Origin: an uncultured bacterium
GTDB taxonomy: Bacteria; Cyanobacteriota; Vampirovibrionia; Gastranaerophilales; Gastranaerophilaceae
Assembly (NCBI GenBank): GCA_900553845.1
Contig: USEW01000014.1
Location: 1 to 18,663 of the forward strand
Direction of reading: 5' to 3'
DNA: 18,663 nt
Shown one piece after another: positions 1-5,078 of the stretch (position 1 is its first letter; every line of letters begins with the position of its first letter). The notes under the pieces are model-generated. The model was not told the DNA's origin. It saw only the letters and a program-made list of their open reading frames with translations, and ran no database searches. A program made the position numbers and the translations under genes.

Positions 1-211
1 CAAACGACATCCAACCATTGAAGACGATGTAACCATCTACTCAAGTGCATCAATACTTGGCGGTGAAACAGTTATCGGAAAAGGGTCGGTCATTGGCGGA
101 AATGCATTTATCACAGAATCTGTTCCTGCCGGAACAAGAGTAAGCGTTAAAAATCCTGAACTTAGTTTTTCCACAAAGAAAAAACACAGTGCCGATGAAC
201 TTCCACGATAA
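1..211 (+). CDS. Serine O-acetyltransferase (EpsC/CysE family), 3' end only
   Basis: This is the C-terminal ~69 residues of a left-handed beta-helix acyltransferase; the 5' part lies before the window. Reading from base 2 it begins KRHPTIEDDVTIY, the conserved stretch of serine acetyltransferases. Hexapeptide-repeat sequence follows (ILGGETVIGKGSVIGGNAFI), then VPAGTRV. The enzyme transfers acetyl from acetyl-CoA to L-serine, giving O-acetylserine for cysteine synthesis in the cytoplasm. The wording ILGGETVIG is closer to the EpsC-type branch than to E. coli CysE (from memory). The tail ends in a charged extension, KKKHSADELPR, and stops at TAA 209-211. This fragment looks clearly richer in G+C than the following kinase gene, with codons such as GCC, GGC, ATC and GTC, which matters for judging the junction just after it. 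Confidence 0.85.
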   Translation, partial: KRHPTIEDDVTIYSSASILGGETVIGKGSVIGGNAFITESVPAGTRVSVKNPELSFSTKKKHSADELPR

Positions 212-1005
212 TAAAGAATTTAAAAATACTTGAAAATAATATTGTTGAAAAAACACAAGCATACAAAAAAATAGAAGAACAAAATGAAAAAATTGTTGAA
301 GCAAATAAAGCAAAAAATGAATTTTTAGCAAATATTTCGCACGAATTAAGGACGCCTTTAAATTCAATAATAGGTTTTTCAGAAGTTTTGAAAGAAGGAA
401 TTATTGGAGATTTAAATGATAAACAAAAAGAATACATAAATGATATTTACGTTTCAGGCGTTCATTTGCTTGGAATGATTAATGAAATTCTTGATATTTC
501 AAAAATTGAGTCAAATGCAATGAATGTAAATTATTCAAAATTTGATTTAAATATGTCAATAAATGAAGTAATAAATGTCATAAAACCATTAAGTCAAAAG
601 AAAAATATAACTTTAAATTGTGATATTAAGCCAAATATTGAACTTGAAGCTGATTATCAAAAAATCCAACAAATTCTATATAATTTATTAAGCAATGCAA
701 TAAAGTTTACACCTAATAATGGTCAAATCTCTATAATAACAGATTTTGAGGATGATTTTGTTATAATAAAAATAAAAGACACAGGAATTGGAATAGATTC
801 AAAATATTTGGGAAAAATTTTTGGTAAATTTGTTCAACTTCATAGTGTCTATACAAAAAAAGAAAGCTCAACAGGTCTTGGGTTAACAATAACGAAAGAA
901 CTTGTCGAACTTCATAAAGGTAAAATATATGTTGAAAGTAAAATAAACGAAGGTTCAACATTCATTGTTAAATTGCCACAAAATACTATGGTCATTAAGG
1001 ATTAA
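211..1005 (+). CDS. Sensor histidine kinase, N-terminally incomplete (no start codon, no sensor domain)
   Basis: The kinase core is complete. A short coiled linker (KKIEEQNEKIVEANKAK) leads to the H box NISHELRTPLN, with the phospho-acceptor His codon at 340-342. The N box is QILYNLLSNAIKFTP, the G1 box DTGIGI, an F-box-like region follows, and the G2 box is STGLGLTI. These are HisKA plus HATPase_c domains of the hybrid/PAS-kinase type, which autophosphorylate and pass phosphate to a response regulator. The frame is open from base 199, but no ATG, GTG or TTG occurs before the H box. The first TTG (388) lies after the catalytic His and would give a useless protein. The sensor region normally found upstream is absent, and the frame starts exactly where the acetyltransferase gene ends. 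The gene is either truncated or joined at an assembly or recombination junction. The response regulator gene follows after 3 nt. Confidence 0.75.
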   Translation: MKNLKILENNIVEKTQAYKKIEEQNEKIVEANKAKNEFLANISHELRTPLNSIIGFSEVLKEGIIGDLNDKQKEYINDIYVSGVHLLGMINEILDISKIESNAMNVNYSKFDLNMSINEVINVIKPLSQKKNITLNCDIKPNIELEADYQKIQQILYNLLSNAIKFTPNNGQISIITDFEDDFVIIKIKDTGIGIDSKYLGKIFGKFVQLHSVYTKKESSTGLGLTITKELVELHKGKIYVESKINEGSTFIVKLPQNTMVIKD

Positions 1006-1008
1006 TAT

Positions 1009-1365
1009 ATGTCAAAGGGTCGTATACTAATTGTTGAAGATAACCAGATGAATATGACTTTAATGAATGATGTTTTAAATCATTACAATTATGAGACAAT
1101 ATGTATTGATAATGGAGAAGAGGCAATAAATATAATAAACAATGAAACCTTTGATTTAATTTTGCTTGATATACAACTTCCTAAAGTTTCAGGGTTTGAT
1201 GTTTTAAAAAATATAAAAAAGGATGTAAAAGTTATAATCGTTTCAGCTTGTGCAATGGAAGATGACTTAAAAAAAGCATTAAACCAAAATTGTTTGGATT
1301 ATATTACAAAACCCATTCACATTAAGGATTTTATTGGCAGAATTGAAAAGTATATAAAAATTTAA
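1009..1365 (+). CDS. Single-domain response regulator (CheY/DivK-like receiver)
   Basis: The 118-residue protein consists only of a receiver domain, with no DNA-binding or enzymatic output domain. Seen in the sequence are the acidic pair E10/D11 (ILIVEDN), the phospho-acceptor D54 in LILLDIQLP, the switch residue S79 in IIVSACA, and K101 in the TKPI motif. All residues needed for phosphorylation and switching are therefore present. It begins 3 nt after the histidine kinase stop, so the two are almost certainly cotranscribed, and the kinase is its likely phosphodonor. The wording (VEDNQMNM, LPKVSGFDVLKNIK) resembles DivK-like regulators and receivers from hybrid kinases more than chemotaxis CheY. 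It probably acts through protein-protein contact; its target cannot be read from this window. Confidence 0.85.
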   Translation: MSKGRILIVEDNQMNMTLMNDVLNHYNYETICIDNGEEAINIINNETFDLILLDIQLPKVSGFDVLKNIKKDVKVIIVSACAMEDDLKKALNQNCLDYITKPIHIKDFIGRIEKYIKI

Positions 1366-1378
1366 ATTCGAGGTATAA

Positions 1379-1993
1379 ATGTTAAAAATAAAACAATATC
1401 AAACAGGCCCATTATCTGTAAATACATATTTAGTGTGTGATGAAAAATCAAAAGAATGCATAATTATTGATTTAGGTGGCGAAATAGACAAAATTTATAA
1501 GGATATAAATGAGTTTGGCGGTAATTTAAAGTATATTTTAAACACCCATGGTCATTTTGACCACATTTGGGGTGAAAAAGAAGCTCAAGAAAAGTATAAT
1601 ATTGATGTTTATATACATAAAGATGACTATGATATGGTAAAAAATCTTGAGACGTATACAAAATTGTGGGGTTTTCCGCTTCAAAACCCGCCAAAGCAAG
1701 TTTATACTTTTGATGAAACAAACGACAATTTTTCAATAGGTGACAATAAAATAAAAATATTTCACACACCCGGACACACAAAAGGCGGTTGTTGTTTTTT
1801 AATAGAAAATAATTTATTTTCAGGCGATACCTTGTTTTACAACTCAATTGGCCGTACGGATTTAGAAGGCGGAAGCTATAGCGAGCTTATAAATTCTATT
1901 AAGACAAAATTATTGTCGCTTGATGAAAATACAGTTGTTTATCCTGGGCATGGGTGTAAGACAACTATACGAAACGAAAAGCGAAATTTTTAA
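1379..1993 (+). CDS. Metallo-beta-lactamase-fold hydrolase (glyoxalase II-like)
   Basis: This 204-residue protein has the full metal site of the MBL superfamily: H57-x-H59-x-D61-H62 in THGHFDHIWG, H133 in TPGHTKGG, D150 in FSGDTLF and H191 in YPGHG. The length and the order, ending in YPGHG then TTI, match short prokaryotic hydroxyacylglutathione-hydrolase-like proteins. They hydrolyse thioesters in the cytoplasm, but the true substrate is often unknown, so no gene symbol is assigned. The start at ATG 1379 is supported by CGAGG about 6 nt upstream. The C-terminus NEKRNF is shorter than the EEKR-plus-hydrophobic tail usual in the family. Its final 22 bases recur almost exactly about 400 bp downstream (2371-2392), which suggests rearrangement of the 3' end. 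It lies 13 nt after the response regulator gene and may belong to the same transcript. Confidence 0.85.
   Translation: MLKIKQYQTGPLSVNTYLVCDEKSKECIIIDLGGEIDKIYKDINEFGGNLKYILNTHGHFDHIWGEKEAQEKYNIDVYIHKDDYDMVKNLETYTKLWGFPLQNPPKQVYTFDETNDNFSIGDNKIKIFHTPGHTKGGCCFLIENNLFSGDTLFYNSIGRTDLEGGSYSELINSIKTKLLSLDENTVVYPGHGCKTTIRNEKRNF
1972..1993 (+). repeat. Short direct repeat, copy 1 (end of the MBL gene)
   Basis: These 22 bases encode the last residues NEKRNF and the stop codon of the hydrolase gene. They recur at 2371-2392 in the same orientation with one mismatch (21/22). Confidence 0.7.
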
Positions 1994-2010
1994 GAGTTAA
2001 AACTTATAAC

Positions 2011-2032
2011 TTGTAAAGTCAGGATTTGACTT
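2011..2032 (+). repeat. Short hairpin-forming repeat, copy 1
   Basis: A 22-base motif contains the inverted arms AAAGTC and GACTTT around a 7-nt loop. A second copy (20/22) lies at 2318-2339. The two copies bracket the structured element at 2073-2260. In the second copy the stem can still form with one G-U pair. Confidence 0.55.
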
Positions 2033-2072
2033 TGTGTAATAGTTAAATGGCTAATAAAAAATCAAAAAAATA

Positions 2073-2260
2073 ATGCAACCCATATGCAGATATGAACAAT
2101 TTTCACTTAGCGAAACGTTGACGGGCAGCCTTCTGTTTGAGTGCGAAGCACGAGTTAAGGCTGCTTGAGTTGAGCTTAGTCAAAATATGAGTATCAAATC
2201 GGGTTGCGGTTTTGTGCAACTTTGTACTCACAAAGTTGCCCCGCCCAGAGGGCTAAATAA
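2073..2260 (+). repeat. Structured intergenic repeat element, copy 1 (~188 bp)
   Basis: This gene-free element matches an inverted copy at 11078-11255 along most of its length. From 5' to 3' it holds CCATATGCAG (2080-2089), then a 40-base block (2124-2163) identical to copy 2 with arms CAGCCTT/AAGGCTG enclosing an inner GTGCGAAGCAC hairpin. Next come GGGTTGCGGTTTTG (2201-2214, identical in copy 2) and a 10-bp hairpin with 4-nt loop (2216-2239). A CCC/GGG-rich tail follows. The terminal hairpin has a different sequence in copy 2 but keeps the stem, so structure appears to be selected. No transposase or plausible ORF lies inside. It looks like a dispersed miniature element or structured RNA. 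Confidence 0.75.
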
Positions 2261-2317
2261 AAAATATTAATTAAGACAGAAAAAAATATAACAATAAAAA
2301 CAAACAATGTAAAAAAA

Positions 2318-2339
2318 TTGTAAAGTTAGGATTGGACTT
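2318..2339 (+). repeat. Short hairpin-forming repeat, copy 2
   Basis: This is the second copy (20/22 identical) of the motif at 2011-2032, in direct orientation, downstream of the structured element. Confidence 0.55.
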
Positions 2340-2370
2340 CTATATTTCAAATGTGCTAGGTTTGTATAAA

Positions 2371-2392
2371 AAACGAGAAGCGAAATTTTTAA
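2371..2392 (+). repeat. Short direct repeat, copy 2 (displaced MBL 3' end)
   Basis: This is a 21/22 match to the 3' end of the MBL hydrolase gene, still encoding NEKRNF and a stop codon, but it lies in non-coding sequence about 400 bp away. It may be a leftover of a duplicated gene end. Confidence 0.65.
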
Positions 2393-2402
2393 ACACAAAA
2401 TA

Positions 2403-2426
2403 GCTTTTGACAATTAAGTCAAAAGC
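2403..2426 (-). terminator. Inverted repeat, likely rho-independent terminator of rpmB
   Basis: A perfect 9-bp stem (GCTTTTGAC / GTCAAAAGC) with a 6-nt loop lies 31 nt past the rpmB stop codon. On the minus strand it is followed by the T-rich TATTTTGTGTTT. It is only moderately GC-rich, so termination strength is uncertain. It could also serve the plus-strand genes upstream. Confidence 0.5.
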
Positions 2427-2457
2427 GCAAAATTAATATTTATTAGAAACAATAACT

Positions 2458-2637
2458 TTATACTTTATTTGCTTTTAAACAAGAAGTACAAACTTTGATA
2501 GTTTTAGTTTGCCCATTAATGGTTCTTTTTACAGTTTGCAAATTTGGAAACTGACGATGAACATTTTGTTTATGAGAGAATGATATTTTTGCAGCTTTCA
2601 AAGCTTTTTTACCGCATACTTCACATATTTTTGACAT
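2458..2637 (-). CDS. rpmB: 50S ribosomal protein L28 (zinc-binding form)
   Basis: This 59-residue protein of the large ribosomal subunit begins MSKICEVCGKKALK and contains VHRQFPNLQTVKR, typical of bacterial L28. Two cysteine pairs, C5-x2-C8 and C50-x2-C53, form the zinc knuckle of the cysteine-containing (C+) type. The reading frame stays open 26 codons further upstream, but the start chosen is ATG 2635-2637. The family begins there, and GAAAGG sits about 9 nt before it. The gene stands alone, divergent from the glutaredoxin gene, with its own predicted promoter (2680-2708) and a terminator-like hairpin after the stop. Confidence 0.93.
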   Translation of the reverse strand: MSKICEVCGKKALKAAKISFSHKQNVHRQFPNLQTVKRTINGQTKTIKVCTSCLKANKV

Positions 2638-2679
2638 ATTTATAAACCTTTCATGATTATTTTTCTTAACTATAACAAA

Positions 2680-2708
2680 ATAATACTCCAAATACACTAC
2701 ATAATCAA
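2680..2708 (-). promoter_or_regulatory. Candidate sigma-70-type promoter for rpmB
   Basis: On the minus strand, TTGATT (-35, 2703-2708) and TATTAT (-10, 2680-2685) are separated by 17 bp. They lie about 43 nt upstream of the L28 start codon. In AT-rich DNA such matches are common, so confidence is moderate. Confidence 0.45.
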
Positions 2709-2758
2709 GCACCAAATTTTTTCAATCTTAAAACATAGTCTATTGTCTATAATTTTTT

Positions 2759-2787
2759 TTGTCTTCTCGTGCTTAAATTTATATATG
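2759..2787 (+). promoter_or_regulatory. Weak candidate promoter for the glutaredoxin-Hcp-like pair
   Basis: TTGTCT (2759-2764) and TATATG (2782-2787) have a 17-bp spacer and end about 33 nt before the glutaredoxin start. The -10 match is weak. Confidence 0.25.
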
Positions 2788-2820
2788 TAAAATCAAAACC
2801 TATTATAGGAGGTTAAAACA

Positions 2821-3087
2821 ATGAAAAAAGTTGAAGTATACTATGCTACATACTGTCCATATTCAATAAAAGCATTAAAAATGTTGGATGAAAAAGGTAT
2901 TGAATATAAAAGTTATGCAATTGATGATGATGAGGATAAATTAAGAGAAAAGCTAGGCGAATATTATAAAATTGAAGGAAAAGTAACAGTACCGCAAATA
3001 ATAGTGGATAATAAAAGAATTGGCGGGTATGACGATATAAAGAAACTTGATGAAGAAGGAAAATTTGACGAAATATTTTTAGATTAA
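2821..3087 (+). CDS. Glutaredoxin with CPYS (monothiol) active site
   Basis: This 88-residue thioredoxin-fold protein has active site C12-P-Y-S15, the cis-proline segment TVPQIIVDNK and the glutathione-binding GGYDD motif, in the usual order and length for glutaredoxins. Serine replaces the second (resolving) cysteine, so it can only use the monothiol, glutathionyl-type mechanism. Typical bacterial GrxA/GrxC proteins have CPYC. A strong ribosome-binding site, AGGAGG (2807-2812), precedes the ATG by 8 nt. The next gene, an Hcp-like protein, starts 19 nt after this stop, so the two are probably cotranscribed. Whether this organism makes glutathione cannot be judged from the window. It is a cytoplasmic redox protein; the true substrate is unknown. 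Confidence 0.88.
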   Translation: MKKVEVYYATYCPYSIKALKMLDEKGIEYKSYAIDDDEDKLREKLGEYYKIEGKVTVPQIIVDNKRIGGYDDIKKLDEEGKFDEIFLD

Positions 3088-3106
3088 TAATTTGGAAAGT
3101 AAAAAC

Positions 3107-4735
3107 ATGCACAACTATTTTAAAATGTATAATGCCGATAAATGTATATTTGATGCAGAAGTATCTTGTGTTTCTGATCCTGTTCAAGCATCTTTAAAAG
3201 AGATTTTATTATATGAGATAAGACTTCTTGCATATTATACATTAAAACTTAAAGAGTTTGACTTTGAGTATAAAAAATATGCAAAACATATTATTGACGG
3301 TGTTTGCGTTGTTTCACTTAATATGGAAATAAATAGGAATGAATTTAGTGAATATTTGCTAAATTTAATTGATTTACGTTGCGAAGCCCAAAAGAATTAT
3401 ATTGATTATAGCGAAAAGAATAATTTAGACCTTCAAATTTTAAAAGCCTATACTGATAAGTGTAGTGATTTTAATTTTATTGATGCTTTAAAGCAAGGTG
3501 AATTGCAAAATATTCAAAAAAATAAGATACTTGATAAAGATAAAAAAAGTTTATATGATATTTTATATATAATTATCCAGAATGCTTGCCGAAACATAGC
3601 CCAAATAAACATGTTCAACGAAAATGAAGTTGAATATGAAACTATTGAAATAATAAAATTGATTTCAAGCACAAATTTTAAATCGACTCAAACTGATAAA
3701 CTCAAAAGCCGTATTGAGAAAGCATCTATGCTTAATTATCGTCTTTATAAAACACTTAAAAATTTATCCTCATATAAATTTGGTGACCCTCAATTAAGCG
3801 AAGTTAAACTTGATTATAAGAAAGGGAAAGCTGTTTTAGTGACAGGTGATTCGCTTATGGATTTATATGATTTCTTAAAATCTGTTGAAGGAACGGATAT
3901 TAATGTTTATACCCATGATGCATTAATACTTGCTCATTGTTACGGAGAATTTAAACAATTCAAAAATCTGGTTGGACACTATCAAAAATCAATTGATAAT
4001 TTAGAAATGGATTTTTCTTCATTCCCCGGTGTAATTCTTATAACTCGTAATGGGAATGGTAATTATTTAAATATTATTCGCGGTTTAATTTACACAACAA
4101 ATGAAATAGGGGGTAAAGGCGTTACTGTTGTTAAAGATAGAAATTTCGAAAATTTAATTAAAACAGCAAATGAACAGCCCGGATTTAAAGAAGATAAAGA
4201 AATAGGACAGATTCAAATTGGATATAATTTTGATGAAATAGAGTTAAAAATTAACCAAATTATTGAAAAAGTTGAAAATAAGGAAATAAAAAACCTTTAT
4301 ATGTTTGGACTTTTAAATAATATTGGTGATTTAAACGGGTATTTTAAAGATTTTATTGACAAAATTAATGATAATTCATATATTATATCACTTTCATTTA
4401 ACGACAATAAAGAAAATCTTTATCATATTGATTCATATTATGATTATTCTTTAACCTATAAAATACTTGAAAAACTTGAACCTATTTGTCTTAAAAACCA
4501 TGTACCTATTAATATTATAATGACAGAATTTAATTTAAGCTTAATTTCACGTATTTTTGATATAATTAATAATTTTCAATATGAAAATATATATATTCCA
4601 AATAGAATAAGTGACCATGTTAATCCTCAGATAATTGAAACATTAAGGTCAATATTCGGGTTAATATTGCTATCAGGCAATGTGGAAAAAGATCTAAAAA
4701 TGATAACTTCTATAAATAAAGAAAACTCCAATTAA
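3107..4735 (+). CDS. Hcp-like protein (hybrid cluster / hydroxylamine reductase family) lacking the cluster ligands
   Basis: The 542-residue protein is about full Hcp length. The central part follows Hcp closely: VLVTGDSLMDLYDFL, EGTDINVYTHDALILAH, KNLVGHYQ, FPGVILIT. The C-terminus also keeps the family pattern (ENIYIPNR..., FGL, DLKMI). Numbering from ATG 3107, the positions that in Hcp bind the Fe-S-O hybrid cluster are changed: His to D248, Glu to A272, Cys to G316, Cys to L403, Cys to F431. The later Cys and Glu positions are also replaced, about D446 and N476. Spacings 24, 44 and 28 between aligned sites equal those I recall for Hcp (H244, E268, C312; C406, C434). Only two N-terminal cysteines (C13, C21) remain of the usual four. 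The frame is intact, suggesting a maintained pseudoenzyme. ATG 3107 is preferred over TTG 3092 because GGAAAG (3094-3099) fits it. Upstream is a glutaredoxin gene. Confidence 0.78.
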   Translation: MHNYFKMYNADKCIFDAEVSCVSDPVQASLKEILLYEIRLLAYYTLKLKEFDFEYKKYAKHIIDGVCVVSLNMEINRNEFSEYLLNLIDLRCEAQKNYIDYSEKNNLDLQILKAYTDKCSDFNFIDALKQGELQNIQKNKILDKDKKSLYDILYIIIQNACRNIAQINMFNENEVEYETIEIIKLISSTNFKSTQTDKLKSRIEKASMLNYRLYKTLKNLSSYKFGDPQLSEVKLDYKKGKAVLVTGDSLMDLYDFLKSVEGTDINVYTHDALILAHCYGEFKQFKNLVGHYQKSIDNLEMDFSSFPGVILITRNGNGNYLNIIRGLIYTTNEIGGKGVTVVKDRNFENLIKTANEQPGFKEDKEIGQIQIGYNFDEIELKINQIIEKVENKEIKNLYMFGLLNNIGDLNGYFKDFIDKINDNSYIISLSFNDNKENLYHIDSYYDYSLTYKILEKLEPICLKNHVPINIIMTEFNLSLISRIFDIINNFQYENIYIPNRISDHVNPQIIETLRSIFGLILLSGNVEKDLKMITSINKENSN

Positions 4736-4749
4736 ATTTTAATTGGAGT
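4725..4749 (+). terminator. Inverted repeat overlapping the Hcp-like stop codon, possible terminator
   Basis: Twelve-base arms (ACTCCAATTAAA / TTTAATTGGAGT) flank a single base and include the stop codon. The following sequence, AATTGTTT, is only a weak T tract. It would separate the glutaredoxin-Hcp-like unit from the arginine operon. Confidence 0.45.
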
Positions 4750-4855
4750 AATTGTTTAAATAAGAAGAGAGAGCTTTTATATTTATATAAAGTATTTTCA
4801 CCTTTAAAAATTGCGCATTTTGTTTAATAATGTAACAAAACTTTACAAATCTATC

Positions 4856-4883
4856 TTGCATTTTTTTCTAAAGTATATATAAT
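4856..4883 (+). promoter_or_regulatory. Candidate promoter of the arginine operon
   Basis: TTGCAT (4856-4861) and a perfect TATAAT (4878-4883) are separated by 16 bp. Transcription would start near 4890, ahead of the leader ORF and terminator. Only 26 nt lie between the terminator T tract and argF, so a complete promoter downstream of the terminator is unlikely and this one must serve the operon. Confidence 0.55.
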
Positions 4884-4916
4884 AAAAAAAGTTAGTCAAT
4901 ATGTAAGGACAAAAAT

Positions 4917-4988
4917 TTGAAAAAAATTGCAAATAAAATTCAATTACGACGCAGCCACTCGAATCAAGTTTTGAATCGGGGCATTTAA
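4917..4988 (+). CDS. Arg-codon leader peptide ORF
   Basis: This 23-codon ORF has a TTG start and lies in the arginine operon leader. AAGGA (4905-4909) sits 7 nt upstream, a good ribosome-binding site. The product contains QLRRSHSNQVLNRG, with three Arg codons, all of the CGN type: CGA-CGC adjacent at 4947-4952, and CGG at 4977-4979. It resembles no protein I know, and its value is probably in being translated. The position, between promoter and terminator, matches amino-acid leader peptides such as those of his, trp or ilv operons. The non-ATG start and small size leave doubt that it is translated. Confidence 0.55.
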   Translation: MKKIANKIQLRRSHSNQVLNRGI

Positions 4989-5013
4989 GTTTGCAATAAA
5001 AAAAATAAATTCT

Positions 5014-5052
5014 AAACCACCCTATTCAAAACAGTGAATAGGGTGGTTTTTT
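5014..5052 (+). terminator. Strong rho-independent terminator before argF
   Basis: A perfect 14-bp stem (AAACCACCCTATTC at 5014-5027 with its complement at 5036-5049) with an 8-nt loop ends in six T residues (5047-5052). It sits immediately upstream of argF, so the operon must read through it. This is expected for an attenuator and unusual for an ordinary end-of-gene terminator. Confidence 0.85.
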
Positions 5053-5078
5053 GTGTACATTAAAAAAGAGGATAAAAC

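Larger units (their letters stand above)
4890..5052 (+). promoter_or_regulatory. Predicted transcription attenuator of the arginine operon
   Basis: The leader RNA would hold three parts. First is a 23-codon ORF (4917-4988) with adjacent CGA and CGC codons at 4947-4952. Second is a candidate antiterminator arm (4973-4986), which can pair with the 5' arm of the terminator at 10 of 14 positions. Third is the terminator (5014-5052). A ribosome stalled at the Arg pair would leave 4973-4986 free to block the terminator. A ribosome reaching the stop at 4986-4988 would cover it and let the terminator form. This is inference from geometry. No T-box antiterminator motif or known riboswitch consensus is visible. 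Confidence 0.6.

Noticed and set aside
2638..2715. Upstream 26-codon extension of L28
   Set aside because: The extension is hydrophobic, overlaps the predicted promoter and is absent from L28 proteins; the ribosome-binding site supports the ATG at 2635-2637.
3092..3106. TTG start for the Hcp-like gene
   Set aside because: No Shine-Dalgarno sequence fits it, whereas GGAAAG lies 7 nt before the ATG at 3107.
4890..5078. T-box or metabolite riboswitch as the argF leader
   Set aside because: I see no T-box antiterminator motif (TGGNACCGCG) or other conserved riboswitch core; the leader ORF explains the terminator better.
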